This document shows, one piece after another, positions 1 to 8,371 of a stretch of 17,584 nt of DNA (the first letter of the stretch is position 1; every line of letters starts with the position of its first letter). Source of the stretch: JBOFLO01 sp051657905 (GTDB taxonomy: Bacteria; Patescibacteriota; Gracilibacteria; UBA1369); NCBI GenBank assembly GCA_051657905.1, contig JBOFLO010000063.1, positions 1 through 17,584 of the forward strand, in the 5' to 3' direction. Below the pieces are notes generated by a model. That model was given only the letters and a program-made list of their open reading frames with translations, was not told where the DNA came from and ran no database searches. A program made the translations under genes and the position numbers.

Positions 1-2066
1 AGGATGCTTTCAATAGAATCAGTGATGTAATTTTGGAATTCATCGATGTACATGAAGAAATCGGTGCGTTCGTCTTTGCTGAAACGCTGACGGCGGAGGG
101 CGGCCATTTGTAATTTGGAAACGATAATTAAACCGAGTAATTTGGAGTTGATATCCCCAACTTCACCTTTGGAAAGATTCATCAGGAGGATTTTTTTATT
201 TTGCATTACATCAATAAAGTCGAAGGCAGATTTAGTTTGACCGATAATATTACGCAACATGGAGTTGGTAATGAATTGGCCGAATTTAGCAGCGAAGTAA
301 GGGATGATTTCCTGTTTTTCACGGGCGCCGGTTTTAGCCATTTGATCAGTCCAGAATGATTTTACGACCGGATTTCTAATATGCTGCACTCGCTCCTTTT
401 GAAAATCATCATCAGTAAATAAACGTACAATGTCGGCGATGGTTCCTCCTTCGGGATGGGACATTAAGGTTAAGCAACCATTGCGGAAATAATCCTGAAT
501 ACGTGGACCGAAAATTTCATTGCCGAATAATTTGATCATAATATTCATGGCGTCCAAAGCAACGAGTTCTTTTTCATCATCACTTTCGGCTTCTAAAAGA
601 TTTAAACCCATTGGTCGAGTTTGATCGGCGGGGTTGAAATAAATAACGTCATCGGCGCGTTCTTTGGGAATGAAGGGGAAAATATCGTCGACTAAAGAAC
701 CGTGTGGATCAATTACGCAAAGTCCATCGCCAGCGCGTAAATCCTGACGAATCATGGATTGGAAAATGGAGGATTTACCAGTACCGGTTTGTCCGATTAC
801 ATAAAAGTGACGGAAACGATCTTCGCGTTTCATGCGGATTTCGGTTGAAGTGCCGCGATAATAATTATGTCCTAATAAAATTCCTTCTTTGGGAATGTTG
901 CTTGGGGCTGGAGCGATTTTATAATTTTGCCAGTGAATTCCGGGAGTTTTGTTGAAGCGAATATTGGGGAAATGGAAAACGGAAGAAAGTTCATCGGAGG
1001 AAAGAATGGTGAATTGCTTTTTCCATTTTTGACCAAAAGGATATTCAAATTTTCGATAAATATAATCTTCGACGATTTGTTTTTCTTTATATTTTTTTAC
1101 TGTGGAAAAACCGTTGGAGGTGGGAGAAGAATATTGGGCAAAAGCGGAAATAATATTGGTGAGATTGGATTTTGCTTCGGCTTGATTGTCGGCGGCACAA
1201 ATTACACGGATAATTGTTTCATAACCAACAGAGGAATTTTTTTGTTCCAAATCTTTTACTTCTTCTTCAGTTAAAGGAGTATTGCGGCTGGTGTCTGGAC
1301 CTCCGTCATCGCTTTTTCCTCCACCTCCACTAATTAAAAATTGAAAGAAATTGATGATTAACTTGAAAGGGTTGAAGGAGAAAGATTTTTTGGTGGTGCG
1401 CTTGTTGTTTAAAATATTTTTAGCTTCTTCACGGCCTTCTTTTTGCCAATTGTCGGTAGGGCGAATCATTACTTGAATAACGGCACGGTCGTCCGCAGCG
1501 AGTTTGGAAAGAGCATTGGTTAAATTATTAATTGGATCGGAATTTAAACGATGGTAGGTGCGAATGGGAAACATGAAATGTTTGCTCAAAGTTAGAGCAG
1601 CGGATGAAGTGTGAGTATTGTTTTGGAAAATATTATATTCGTCGGCTTGTTCAATATAAGCGTGTGGGTAGTAACCAGTAATTTGTTTTTCTACCAATGA
1701 AGCTAATTCGGCTGGAACTATAATGAAAAAATGAATTTCTCCTTCGAGGACCACGTATTCCAGTGAGAGAAATTCTTCTCCGTAAAATTTACTTTTCCAG
1801 TCGCCACTATAAATAGAGTGGAGAGAATCATACATTTGCGACATTAACCCAATGGCTTCTTTGAAATCTTTGGCTCCGGCGGATTGTTCTTCATCTCTTT
1901 CTTCCCTAGATTCTTTTTTGGCAATTTGTACCTTTAAAAAGACCATATTTAATGATCTTTTAAGATTTTGTTTGCGAAGAAAGCGGCTTTTTAAAATGAT
2001 ATAGGTTAAATAGCCGAGTCCAGCTAAAACCAGTAAGCCTAATGATAAATATAGATAATATTCCAT
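1..2066 (-). CDS. VirD4/TraG/HerA-like membrane-anchored ATPase, 3' end cut by the window edge
   Basis: The frame opens at ATG 2066 and stays open to position 1, giving 688 codons with no stop; the C-terminus lies outside the window. An N-terminal membrane segment (about residues 3-25) is followed by a basic stretch. Next comes a long N-terminal region of unknown fold with a glycine-rich loop near residue 244. The P-loop ATPase core follows: Walker A GQTGTGKS at 425-432, a conserved VIDPHGS just after it, and Walker B FFMYIDEFQN with D675/E676. This arrangement is that of type IV secretion coupling proteins and HerA/DUF87-type ATPases, which pump DNA or protein through membranes using ATP. 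Relatives are common in Patescibacteria, where the substrate is generally unknown (recalled, not searched). It lies 44 nt downstream of dnaE and has its own promoter. There is no relaxase or other conjugation gene nearby, so conjugation is not supported; competence, pilus or DNA export roles are equally possible. Confidence 0.85.
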   Translation of the reverse strand, partial: MEYYLYLSLGLLVLAGLGYLTYIILKSRFLRKQNLKRSLNMVFLKVQIAKKESREERDEEQSAGAKDFKEAIGLMSQMYDSLHSIYSGDWKSKFYGEEFLSLEYVVLEGEIHFFIIVPAELASLVEKQITGYYPHAYIEQADEYNIFQNNTHTSSAALTLSKHFMFPIRTYHRLNSDPINNLTNALSKLAADDRAVIQVMIRPTDNWQKEGREEAKNILNNKRTTKKSFSFNPFKLIINFFQFLISGGGGKSDDGGPDTSRNTPLTEEEVKDLEQKNSSVGYETIIRVICAADNQAEAKSNLTNIISAFAQYSSPTSNGFSTVKKYKEKQIVEDYIYRKFEYPFGQKWKKQFTILSSDELSSVFHFPNIRFNKTPGIHWQNYKIAPAPSNIPKEGILLGHNYYRGTSTEIRMKREDRFRHFYVIGQTGTGKSSIFQSMIRQDLRAGDGLCVIDPHGSLVDDIFPFIPKERADDVIYFNPADQTRPMGLNLLEAESDDEKELVALDAMNIMIKLFGNEIFGPRIQDYFRNGCLTLMSHPEGGTIADIVRLFTDDDFQKERVQHIRNPVVKSFWTDQMAKTGAREKQEIIPYFAAKFGQFITNSMLRNIIGQTKSAFDFIDVMQNKKILLMNLSKGEVGDINSKLLGLIIVSKLQMAALRRQRFSKDERTDFFMYIDEFQNYITDSIESI

Positions 2067-2092
2067 GAAAAATGTTTGTTTGAGCCGTTTGA

Positions 2093-2121
2093 ATTATATT
2101 GAAGCGCGGCTTATTCGCCAA
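2093..2121 (-). promoter_or_regulatory. sigma70-type promoter for the VirD4-like ATPase gene, inside the dnaE 3' end
   Basis: On the minus strand a -35 TTGGCG (2121-2116) and a perfect -10 TATAAT (2098-2093) are separated by 17 bp. Transcription should begin near 2086, giving a leader of about 20 nt before ATG 2066. The -35 box lies in the last codons of dnaE. The gene can therefore be expressed separately from tsaE-dnaE. Confidence 0.6.
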
Positions 2122-5100
2122 GTAGTTTTTTGAACTTGGCTAGGACTTCCGGGGCGGGATCGATGGCGATTTGAGTTTTGATGGTTGTTAATTGACCATT
2201 TTGTACTACTTTTAGAAATACGGGCAGGGAGCCAACGTGGTCTGACATTAGCTGTTTTAATTGAGTTAGTTTTTCGGCAGGAAATTCTGTGGGTATGGAA
2301 ATGGTGATTTTATCTTTTTCTAAAAAAGGATTTCCTGCGGGTTGGGCTGGAGCCTCAACTGAGGCTGCTGGGGCTTCTGTTGCAGTGGTGAAGCGAGGAG
2401 ATTTCTTTTCAATTTTTTCTTGAGGATCATAAACACCTGCTTCGGTGGCGTTTTTAACCATCGTTTCTAGAGATGCGTTTTTTAAATCAAAAACACTTAA
2501 TTGAGGTGAACCGCGGCGAATGTCCAATTTACCATCTAAAAATAAAATCTGATCTTCTTTTAATTTAAATTTATATTGTTCGTAAACTTTTGGGAAAATT
2601 ACAATTTCAATTTTGGAAGTGAGATCTTCTAATTCGCCATAAGCCATAGGGGTTCCGGCCTTGGTCATGACGGTTTTGAGAGATGTGATAATGCCTGCTA
2701 ATTTCACATTTTTATTTAAATCTTTGTCATTTAAATCGCCGATTAATTTGGCTTTGCGTTTTAGATATGTGGTTAAGCCCTTGAGTGGGTGCATAGAAAC
2801 ATAAAGGCCGAGATAGTTTTTTTCTAGCTTTAATTTTTCCATGGTGGAGAGTGGAGCTACTGGAGGCAAAGTGAGTTTTTCTAAAGCAATTTCTGGTTGA
2901 TTGTCGGAATCGAATAATTGAAATAAATCCGATTGATCAGCAGGAGCGGACTTTTGTTGGCTGGCATTTTTGGCATAACGAGAAATTTCTTCGAAATTTT
3001 CGGCGAAGGTTCTTCTGTCCCCAAATTGATCGAGGGCGCCGCTATAAGCTAAACTTTCAATAGTTTTTTTATTGAGAATTTTTGGCGGAAGGCGAGAAGC
3101 AATATCTTCGACACTTTGAAATGGACCTTTTTCTGCGCGTGCCTTTAAAATTTCACTAATTGGTCCCTCCCCTATTCCCTTAATTGCGCTTAAACCAAAA
3201 CGAATTTTCCCTTCAGATTCTACTGAAAAAGTAGATTCGGAAAAATTAATAGAAGGTGGAAGAACTTCTATTCCCATGGCATCGCAGTCATTGATTTCGA
3301 TGGCGATTTTTTCTAGATTGCCATGGTCGGAGGTGAGTAGGGCGGCCATGAACTCTGTTGGATAATGAGCTTTTAAGTATGAGGTTCTGTATGAAATCAT
3401 TGCGTAACAAGCAGCGTGGGATTTGTTGAAACCGTAACCGGCAAATGGCTCGACAACTTTTTCAAAAATTTCTTTGGCATGTTTGCGATCATGTCCTTGG
3501 GCTACTGAACCGTCAATGAATTTTTCTTTTTGTTCAACTAATAATTTTGGGTCTTTTTTACCTACAGCACGACGTAAAATATCAGCTTCACCTAAACTGA
3601 ATCCGGCAAAATTTCGGGCAATTAATAAAATTTGTTCCTGGTAAATAGCTACACCATTGGTAACTTTCAAAATCGATTCGAAAGATGGATCAAGGAAGCG
3701 AACAGTGTCTGGATGATGTTTTCCTTTAATATAACTTGGAATCCATTCCATCGGGCCGGGACGATAAAGTGAGATCATAGCGATGATGTCTTCAAAATTA
3801 TCGGGTTTGAGTTCGCGAATATAGCGACGCATGCCAGATGATTCTAATTGGAATATTCCTGTTGTATCGCCTCTCTGGAAAAGCTCGAAAGTTTTGAGAT
3901 CGTCCATGGGAATTTTAATCAGATCGATTTTAATTCCTTTGGTTTTTTCAATTAAATTTAAAGTTTGCTCAATAATGGTTAAGTTTTTTAAACCCAAGAA
4001 GTCCATTTTAAGTAGCCCAATATCTTCCAAATATTTCATGGAATATTGAGTGACAATCCCATCGGAACCGTCAGTGGCTTTTTGTAATGGCGTGTAATTA
4101 ACCAGTGGTTGTTCGGAAATAATTACGGCGCAGGCATGAGTTCCAGCGTTGCGAACCGTCCCTTCTAATTTCATGGAATTATCGAGAAGCTCTTTGGCGC
4201 GAGCGTCATTTTTATAAAGTTGGCTTAATTCCGGATCTTTTTCAGTTGAGACTTTTAAAGGGGCGTGTTTACCAAGGACGGGTTGTGGAACGGCTTTAGC
4301 TACGGCATCTACTTCACTATATGGATAACCCATACCACGGCCTACATCGCGCACCGCGGCTTTAGCGGACATTGTTCCGTAAGTAATAACTTGGGAAACA
4401 CAATCTTTACCATATTTTTGAATAGTATAGTCCAAAACTTCATGACGGCGATGATCGGCGAAATCGATATCGATATCGGGCATGGAGACACGGTCAGGAT
4501 TTAGGAAGCGCTCGAAGATCAGGCCGTATTTAAGCGGGTCTAATTCGGTAATTTTTAAGGTGTAGGCGATAATTGCACCGGCAGCGGATCCACGACCTGG
4601 GCCTACAGCAATGCCATTTCGTTTGGCATAGTCGATAAAATCCCAAACAATTAAGAAGTAATCATTGAAACCCATTTTCCCTACTACTTCCAATTCATAA
4701 TCAAGCTGTTTTTGGGCTTTTTCATGCATTTCTGCGGGATATAATTCCTTCAAACCTTTTTCGCAAAGTTCGCGAAGGTATTCGGTGGAGGTTTGGCCGT
4801 TGGGAGTTTTAAAAGGTGGGATAAGGTTTTGACCGAATTGCAGTTTTAAATCGCATTTGTCCGCAATTTTAACAGTGTTTTCGATGGCGTCTGGAAGATC
4901 TTTAAAAATGGCCAGCATTTCCTCGGCGGGTTTTAGAGAAAAGTCGCCTTTGTATTGTTTGCGGTCGGGATTGTGAATATTGGTTTGAGTTCCAATGCTT
5001 ACCAAAATATCGTGAGGGAAATGATCTTCGGGTTTTAAATAGTGGGAACTCTGGGTTGCTACCAAAGGAATATTTAACTTTTGACTTAGTTTGATTAATT

Positions 5101-5662
5101 CCGGCTCAATTTGTTGATATTCGGGGATTTCTGGATGTCTTTGTACTTCCAAATAAAAATCTTCGCCAAATAATTGCTGGAATTTTTTAGCTAAAGTTTC
5201 AGCCTGCTCTAAATCTTGCTGCAAAAGAGCCTGAGGGATTGCGCCCCAGATACTTCCCGACAAAACAATTAAACCTTCTTTATATTTTTCCAATATTTCC
5301 ATGTCCAAACGAGGGCGATAGTAAAAGCCTTCGGTTGAGGCGAGGGTGGATAATTGAAGAAGATTTTGATAGCCGGTGAAATTTTTGGCGAAAACGGTCA
5401 GGCGGGAGGCCTTTGCTTCAACACTATTTTGTCTGTCAAAGCGAGAGGCGGGAGCTAGGTAAAAGTCTACTCCGATAATTGCTTTAAGTCCTTCATCTTT
5501 AGCCGCTTTATAAAATTCTACTGCACCATATAAATAACTATTGTCGGTTAGTCCAATAGCTGAAAAACCCAATTGCTTGGCTTGTTTTACTATATCCTTC
5601 GGGGCGCCGAGGGCGTCCAGAAGACTATAATGAGAATGAGAATTTAAGTGTACGAAGGACAT
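2111..5662 (-). CDS. dnaE: DNA polymerase III alpha subunit, DnaE type
   Basis: This is the replicative DNA polymerase catalytic subunit, 1183 aa and full length for the DnaE1 class. An N-terminal PHP domain (about 1-210) is followed by the C-family polymerase core. The core carries PGRGSAAG (355-362) and the catalytic aspartates in PDIDIDF (D396, D398) and MDFLGL (D554, matching E. coli D555). The fingers region contains SLYRPGPM and GFNKSHA. A helix-hairpin-helix part (about 830-890) precedes a beta-clamp binding motif QSDLF (910-914). An OB-fold (about 985-1065) and a Pro/Ala-rich linker then lead to a small C-terminal domain. The PHP metal site looks degraded: HxH reads N7-S-H9, TDH reads TDN (39-41), and other ligands are replaced, so intrinsic proofreading is unlikely. 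The ATG directly follows the tsaE stop (TAAATG), so the two genes are co-transcribed and may be translationally coupled. No Shine-Dalgarno sequence is present. Confidence 0.97.
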   Translation of the reverse strand: MSFVHLNSHSHYSLLDALGAPKDIVKQAKQLGFSAIGLTDNSYLYGAVEFYKAAKDEGLKAIIGVDFYLAPASRFDRQNSVEAKASRLTVFAKNFTGYQNLLQLSTLASTEGFYYRPRLDMEILEKYKEGLIVLSGSIWGAIPQALLQQDLEQAETLAKKFQQLFGEDFYLEVQRHPEIPEYQQIEPELIKLSQKLNIPLVATQSSHYLKPEDHFPHDILVSIGTQTNIHNPDRKQYKGDFSLKPAEEMLAIFKDLPDAIENTVKIADKCDLKLQFGQNLIPPFKTPNGQTSTEYLRELCEKGLKELYPAEMHEKAQKQLDYELEVVGKMGFNDYFLIVWDFIDYAKRNGIAVGPGRGSAAGAIIAYTLKITELDPLKYGLIFERFLNPDRVSMPDIDIDFADHRRHEVLDYTIQKYGKDCVSQVITYGTMSAKAAVRDVGRGMGYPYSEVDAVAKAVPQPVLGKHAPLKVSTEKDPELSQLYKNDARAKELLDNSMKLEGTVRNAGTHACAVIISEQPLVNYTPLQKATDGSDGIVTQYSMKYLEDIGLLKMDFLGLKNLTIIEQTLNLIEKTKGIKIDLIKIPMDDLKTFELFQRGDTTGIFQLESSGMRRYIRELKPDNFEDIIAMISLYRPGPMEWIPSYIKGKHHPDTVRFLDPSFESILKVTNGVAIYQEQILLIARNFAGFSLGEADILRRAVGKKDPKLLVEQKEKFIDGSVAQGHDRKHAKEIFEKVVEPFAGYGFNKSHAACYAMISYRTSYLKAHYPTEFMAALLTSDHGNLEKIAIEINDCDAMGIEVLPPSINFSESTFSVESEGKIRFGLSAIKGIGEGPISEILKARAEKGPFQSVEDIASRLPPKILNKKTIESLAYSGALDQFGDRRTFAENFEEISRYAKNASQQKSAPADQSDLFQLFDSDNQPEIALEKLTLPPVAPLSTMEKLKLEKNYLGLYVSMHPLKGLTTYLKRKAKLIGDLNDKDLNKNVKLAGIITSLKTVMTKAGTPMAYGELEDLTSKIEIVIFPKVYEQYKFKLKEDQILFLDGKLDIRRGSPQLSVFDLKNASLETMVKNATEAGVYDPQEKIEKKSPRFTTATEAPAASVEAPAQPAGNPFLEKDKITISIPTEFPAEKLTQLKQLMSDHVGSLPVFLKVVQNGQLTTIKTQIAIDPAPEVLAKFKKLLGE

Positions 5663-6142
5663 TTAGGAGTTTTGAAGTTTGTTTACTGTAATTTCGCGTA
5701 TATTATCGTGCAAATTTAAGTTTATTTTTAAAATTGTTTTAGAGATTTGGTTTAGAATTGAGGGAGGGAGGCGTTCGGCCCATTCAATAAAAACAATTGA
5801 TTGTGGAGAGTTTAACATAGTACGGATTTCCTCCAAAAAAATTGAGTCGACTTTTTCTAATCGATAGAGGTCTAAATGATAGATTTCCGGTAATTCAGAG
5901 GTGGAATATTGATTTATTAGGGTAAAGGATGGGCTTTTGACCTGCCGAGTAGGCAAACCGAAGTGATTTAGTAGTGATTTTACTAAAGCGGTTTTGCCAG
6001 TTCCTAAATTTCCTTCCAACAAAATTAAAGTGTTGATTGTAAGCTGTTTTGCCAAGAGCTTAGAAAACTGATCCAGCTCATCTAAACTATGTATTTTGGC
6101 CTGTAATAAAGGAGAAGGGGGCGTGGTTTGCTTAAAAGTCAT
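5663..6142 (-). CDS. tsaE: tRNA threonylcarbamoyladenosine (t6A37) biosynthesis ATPase TsaE
   Basis: TsaE is the ATPase that works with TsaB and TsaD to transfer threonylcarbamoyl to A37 of tRNAs reading ANN codons. The 159-aa length is normal for the family. Visible motifs are Walker A GNLGTGKT (44-51), the family signature VKSPSFTL (68-75), HLDLYRL (89-95) and the Walker-B-like IEWAER (119-124). The ATG at 6142 is preceded by an A-rich stretch without a Shine-Dalgarno sequence. It is the first gene of a minus-strand run and abuts dnaE without a gap. The -35 box of the divergent peptidase gene lies within its first codons. tsaB and tsaD are not in this window. Confidence 0.96.
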   Translation of the reverse strand: MTFKQTTPPSPLLQAKIHSLDELDQFSKLLAKQLTINTLILLEGNLGTGKTALVKSLLNHFGLPTRQVKSPSFTLINQYSTSELPEIYHLDLYRLEKVDSIFLEEIRTMLNSPQSIVFIEWAERLPPSILNQISKTILKINLNLHDNIREITVNKLQNS

Positions 6143-6156
6143 TTTTTTGCTATAAT
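6128..6156 (+). promoter_or_regulatory. sigma70-type promoter of the M23-SLH gene
   Basis: TTGCTT (6128-6133) and a perfect TATAAT (6151-6156) are spaced by 17 bp, 29 nt upstream of ATG 6185. The predicted start near 6162 gives a leader of about 22 nt. The -35 element overlaps the first codons of divergent tsaE, so the two genes' expression may interfere. I could not assign a convincing tsaE promoter in the 42-bp spacer. Confidence 0.65.
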
Positions 6157-6184
6157 TTAATGTTAAAACTAAAAAGAAAAACCA

Positions 6185-8143
6185 ATGAATACCATCTTCC
6201 CAGAAAATAGTGCAGGAAAAGGTCGTATGCAGACCATTCTAGTAATGTCTTTATTTGTAGCAGTCGGGCTTATTGTAAATTTAAGTCTGGGTGATTTACA
6301 AACGAATTTAATTGCAACCAAGAAAGCCGCACCTTATGACGGGACTACAATGCCAATTAGACAGATTCCAGATTGGGTTGGTTTAAGCAGTGATCAATGG
6401 AAATTGAAGTTTTCAGAAATGCCTGCCGGGAAATTGATTAGTGCGCCTGAATATAAGCCTGAGCAATTAACAATCCCGAGTTCGAGTTTAAATTGGTCTA
6501 ATGCGGCAGACAGAGCTATTCGTAACGCTCAAGTAACTTATAGTGTGCCGTATATGGGTAGTTATAAATTAAATGGTAAGGAATATGATGGTAGTCATTT
6601 GGCTGTGGATATTAAAATCCCAGTTGGAACGCCGGTTTTTGCAATTGGTAATGGTGTTGTAACTAAGGTTTCTCAGTCTGATGCTGGGTTTGGAAAGCAT
6701 ATTGTGGTTAGACATGATGAGTTCCCTTCTATGGATAATGCCAATGTTAAAACGACTTACCACTCCAGTTATTCCCATTTAAATAGTACTTTGGTACAAG
6801 CAGGAGATATTGTGAGTAAAGGACAACAAATAGCTGAAAGCGGACAAAGTGGTACAGCTACTACTCCGCATTTGCATTTTCAAATAGATAAAGATTCGGT
6901 TGCATGGCATCCATATTGGCCGTTTACATCTCAGGAAGCATCAAATGCAGGAATGGATTTCTTTAGCGCTATAAATGGAGGATTAGGGAGTAGTGCGGCA
7001 ATTGCTGCGACTATTAGTCCTTTAGCCTATGTGCAGAAATATACATCGGGGTCAGCTTCAAATAATAATAGCACTGGTTCAGATAGTGGTTCAAATACTT
7101 CAACTGAGCCAAATAATGATCAATTGCCTCCAGTAAATGAAAATACCAATACTGATACTAATACAGATGAAATTCCTGAAACAGAAGAGGAAGTGGTAGA
7201 GGAGGTTCCAGTGGTGGAAGAGCCGGTTGTTGAAGTTGTAGATGTGGTTAAAATGCCAAGTAAATTAGAATTAAATTATGATAAGGCCTTTGCAGTAAAC
7301 AGTGCTTTATTGATAAAAGTTGTGGCTTTGGATGAAGATGGGAAAATTATTGATAAGGTAGATTCGGCTGTGGATCTATATATTAAAGTAGAAAATGGTA
7401 GTGCTAAGTTGGACAAAACTTTTTTAACAGCGGCTGACTTTAAAAATGGAATTGCCGAATTTAGAGTAACTCCTAAAGGAGAATTTGGGCTTAAGGTAGC
7501 TGTTGAAGGAAATGGCTTGAAATATTCTACGGAAATTTTACAGGCTAGCATTTTCCCTGATTTAAATGAAGAGGATGATAATTTCGTGGCTATTAGCTTT
7601 TTGAAACAAAATGATGTGATTAGAGGTTATCCAGATGGTACATTCAAGCCTGAAAATCCAGTTTCCAGAGTTGAGGCTTTGAAGTTTATTTATGAAGGTC
7701 TAGATAAAGGAACCACTGGTTCTAAAATCCTACCTTTTAGCGACACCGACTCTAAAGCCTGGTATGCAAAATATGTAGCTGCGGGGTTGAAGGATAGAGT
7801 GATTCAAGGATATGAAAACAATTCATTTAAGCCGGCGAATCAGGTTACTAAAGCGGAATTTTTGAAAATGCTTTTGGAAAGTTCTGGAGATGGGAATGTG
7901 GCTGTGTCTGAAAACAAGCCATTTAGTGATGTGGAAGATAATTCTTGGTATGGAAAATACTTCAGTATTGCTAAAGAAAAGAATTTATTGGACACAAGCT
8001 CAAGTAAAGCAAATCCTCATCAGGCTTTAAGCAGAGCTGAAGTGGCGGAAATTTTATATAGATTGATGGTAATTAAGAATACTAATAAGAGCAGATTTGA
8101 ACGTAGTTTGGCTTCAGAAATGCCTTCGGTGGTCAATTTCTAA
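6185..8143 (+). CDS. M23/LytM-type peptidoglycan endopeptidase with three C-terminal SLH repeats
   Basis: This 652-aa exported protein is predicted to cut peptide cross-links in the cell wall. After a 14-residue polar start, a hydrophobic segment (about 16-36) acts as a signal anchor or signal peptide. The M23 domain (about 118-240) keeps the zinc and catalytic residues: HLAVD (H138, D142), YSHL (H198) and HLHF (H229, H231), so it should be active. A Ser/Asn/Thr-rich then Glu/Val-rich linker (about 285-356) leads to a beta-rich, Ig- or invasin-like region (about 357-455). Three S-layer homology repeats follow (about 457-503, 516-564 and 578-628), with GYPDGTFKP, GYENNSFKP and FSDVEDNSW signatures. 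SLH repeats usually bind secondary wall polymers, so the enzyme is probably held at the cell surface. It has its own promoter and stands alone before a tRNA. No Shine-Dalgarno sequence precedes the ATG. Confidence 0.93.
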   Translation: MNTIFPENSAGKGRMQTILVMSLFVAVGLIVNLSLGDLQTNLIATKKAAPYDGTTMPIRQIPDWVGLSSDQWKLKFSEMPAGKLISAPEYKPEQLTIPSSSLNWSNAADRAIRNAQVTYSVPYMGSYKLNGKEYDGSHLAVDIKIPVGTPVFAIGNGVVTKVSQSDAGFGKHIVVRHDEFPSMDNANVKTTYHSSYSHLNSTLVQAGDIVSKGQQIAESGQSGTATTPHLHFQIDKDSVAWHPYWPFTSQEASNAGMDFFSAINGGLGSSAAIAATISPLAYVQKYTSGSASNNNSTGSDSGSNTSTEPNNDQLPPVNENTNTDTNTDEIPETEEEVVEEVPVVEEPVVEVVDVVKMPSKLELNYDKAFAVNSALLIKVVALDEDGKIIDKVDSAVDLYIKVENGSAKLDKTFLTAADFKNGIAEFRVTPKGEFGLKVAVEGNGLKYSTEILQASIFPDLNEEDDNFVAISFLKQNDVIRGYPDGTFKPENPVSRVEALKFIYEGLDKGTTGSKILPFSDTDSKAWYAKYVAAGLKDRVIQGYENNSFKPANQVTKAEFLKMLLESSGDGNVAVSENKPFSDVEDNSWYGKYFSIAKEKNLLDTSSSKANPHQALSRAEVAEILYRLMVIKNTNKSRFERSLASEMPSVVNF

Positions 8144-8150
8144 AAATTGA

Positions 8151-8179
8151 TTGCCTAGACCATAGTTTTCTTTTAAAAT
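8151..8179 (+). promoter_or_regulatory. putative promoter of tRNA-Arg
   Basis: TTGCCT (8151-8156) and TAAAAT (8174-8179) are spaced 17 bp apart, just after the peptidase stop. Transcription would start near 8186, giving a 5' leader of about 25 nt for RNase P removal. Only sequence similarity supports this. Confidence 0.45.
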
Positions 8180-8210
8180 GCGGTGGCTTTGACAGCCAGT
8201 CAGGTTATAA

Positions 8211-8287
8211 GCGCCCGTAGCTCAGATGGATAGAGCAGTACCCTTCTAAGGTAAAGGTCACACGTTCGAATCGTGTCGGGCGCACCA
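8211..8287 (+). tRNA. tRNA-Arg, anticodon UCU
   Basis: The cloverleaf folds completely. The acceptor GCGCCCG pairs with CGGGCGC, and the D arm is GCTC/GAGC. The anticodon stem is GTACC with GGTAA, mismatched only at its outermost pair. The loop CTTCTAA places TCT at 8245-8247, and the T arm is ACACG/CGTGT with a TTCGAAT loop. The 3' CCA is encoded (8285-8287) after discriminator A. It decodes AGA (and AGG by wobble), a codon family used heavily by the neighbouring genes. No strong intrinsic terminator follows. Confidence 0.96.
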
Positions 8288-8316
8288 TTTAAATATTTAA
8301 GACAAGTTGAAAGAAT

Positions 8317-8344
8317 TTGCATTTTAGGGAAAATGTGGTATTTT
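8317..8344 (+). promoter_or_regulatory. putative promoter of the PH-domain gene
   Basis: TTGCAT (8317-8322) and TATTTT (8339-8344) are 16 bp apart, with the -10 ending 28 nt before ATG 8372. Spacing to the start fits the other genes here, but the -10 match is weak and an overlapping TTTAAT is also possible. Confidence 0.35.
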
Positions 8345-8371
8345 AATGTTCAATTGATTTAAATATAGAGA

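Noticed and set aside
704..1274. Two overlapping plus-strand ORFs of 83 and 115 codons
   Set aside because: They lie antisense to the long, motif-bearing VirD4-like ATPase frame, and their translations are low-complexity F/I/G-rich sequence with no recognisable domain.
8189..8194. Perfect TTGACA just upstream of tRNA-Arg
   Set aside because: A -10 box at normal spacing would fall inside the tRNA. The nearest AT-rich hexamer (8205-8210) is only 10 bp away. The TTGCCT-N17-TAAAAT pair upstream fits better.
8287..8302. AT-rich palindrome after the tRNA, TTTAAATATTTAA
   Set aside because: There is no GC stem and no U-tract after a hairpin, so it is not supported as an intrinsic terminator.
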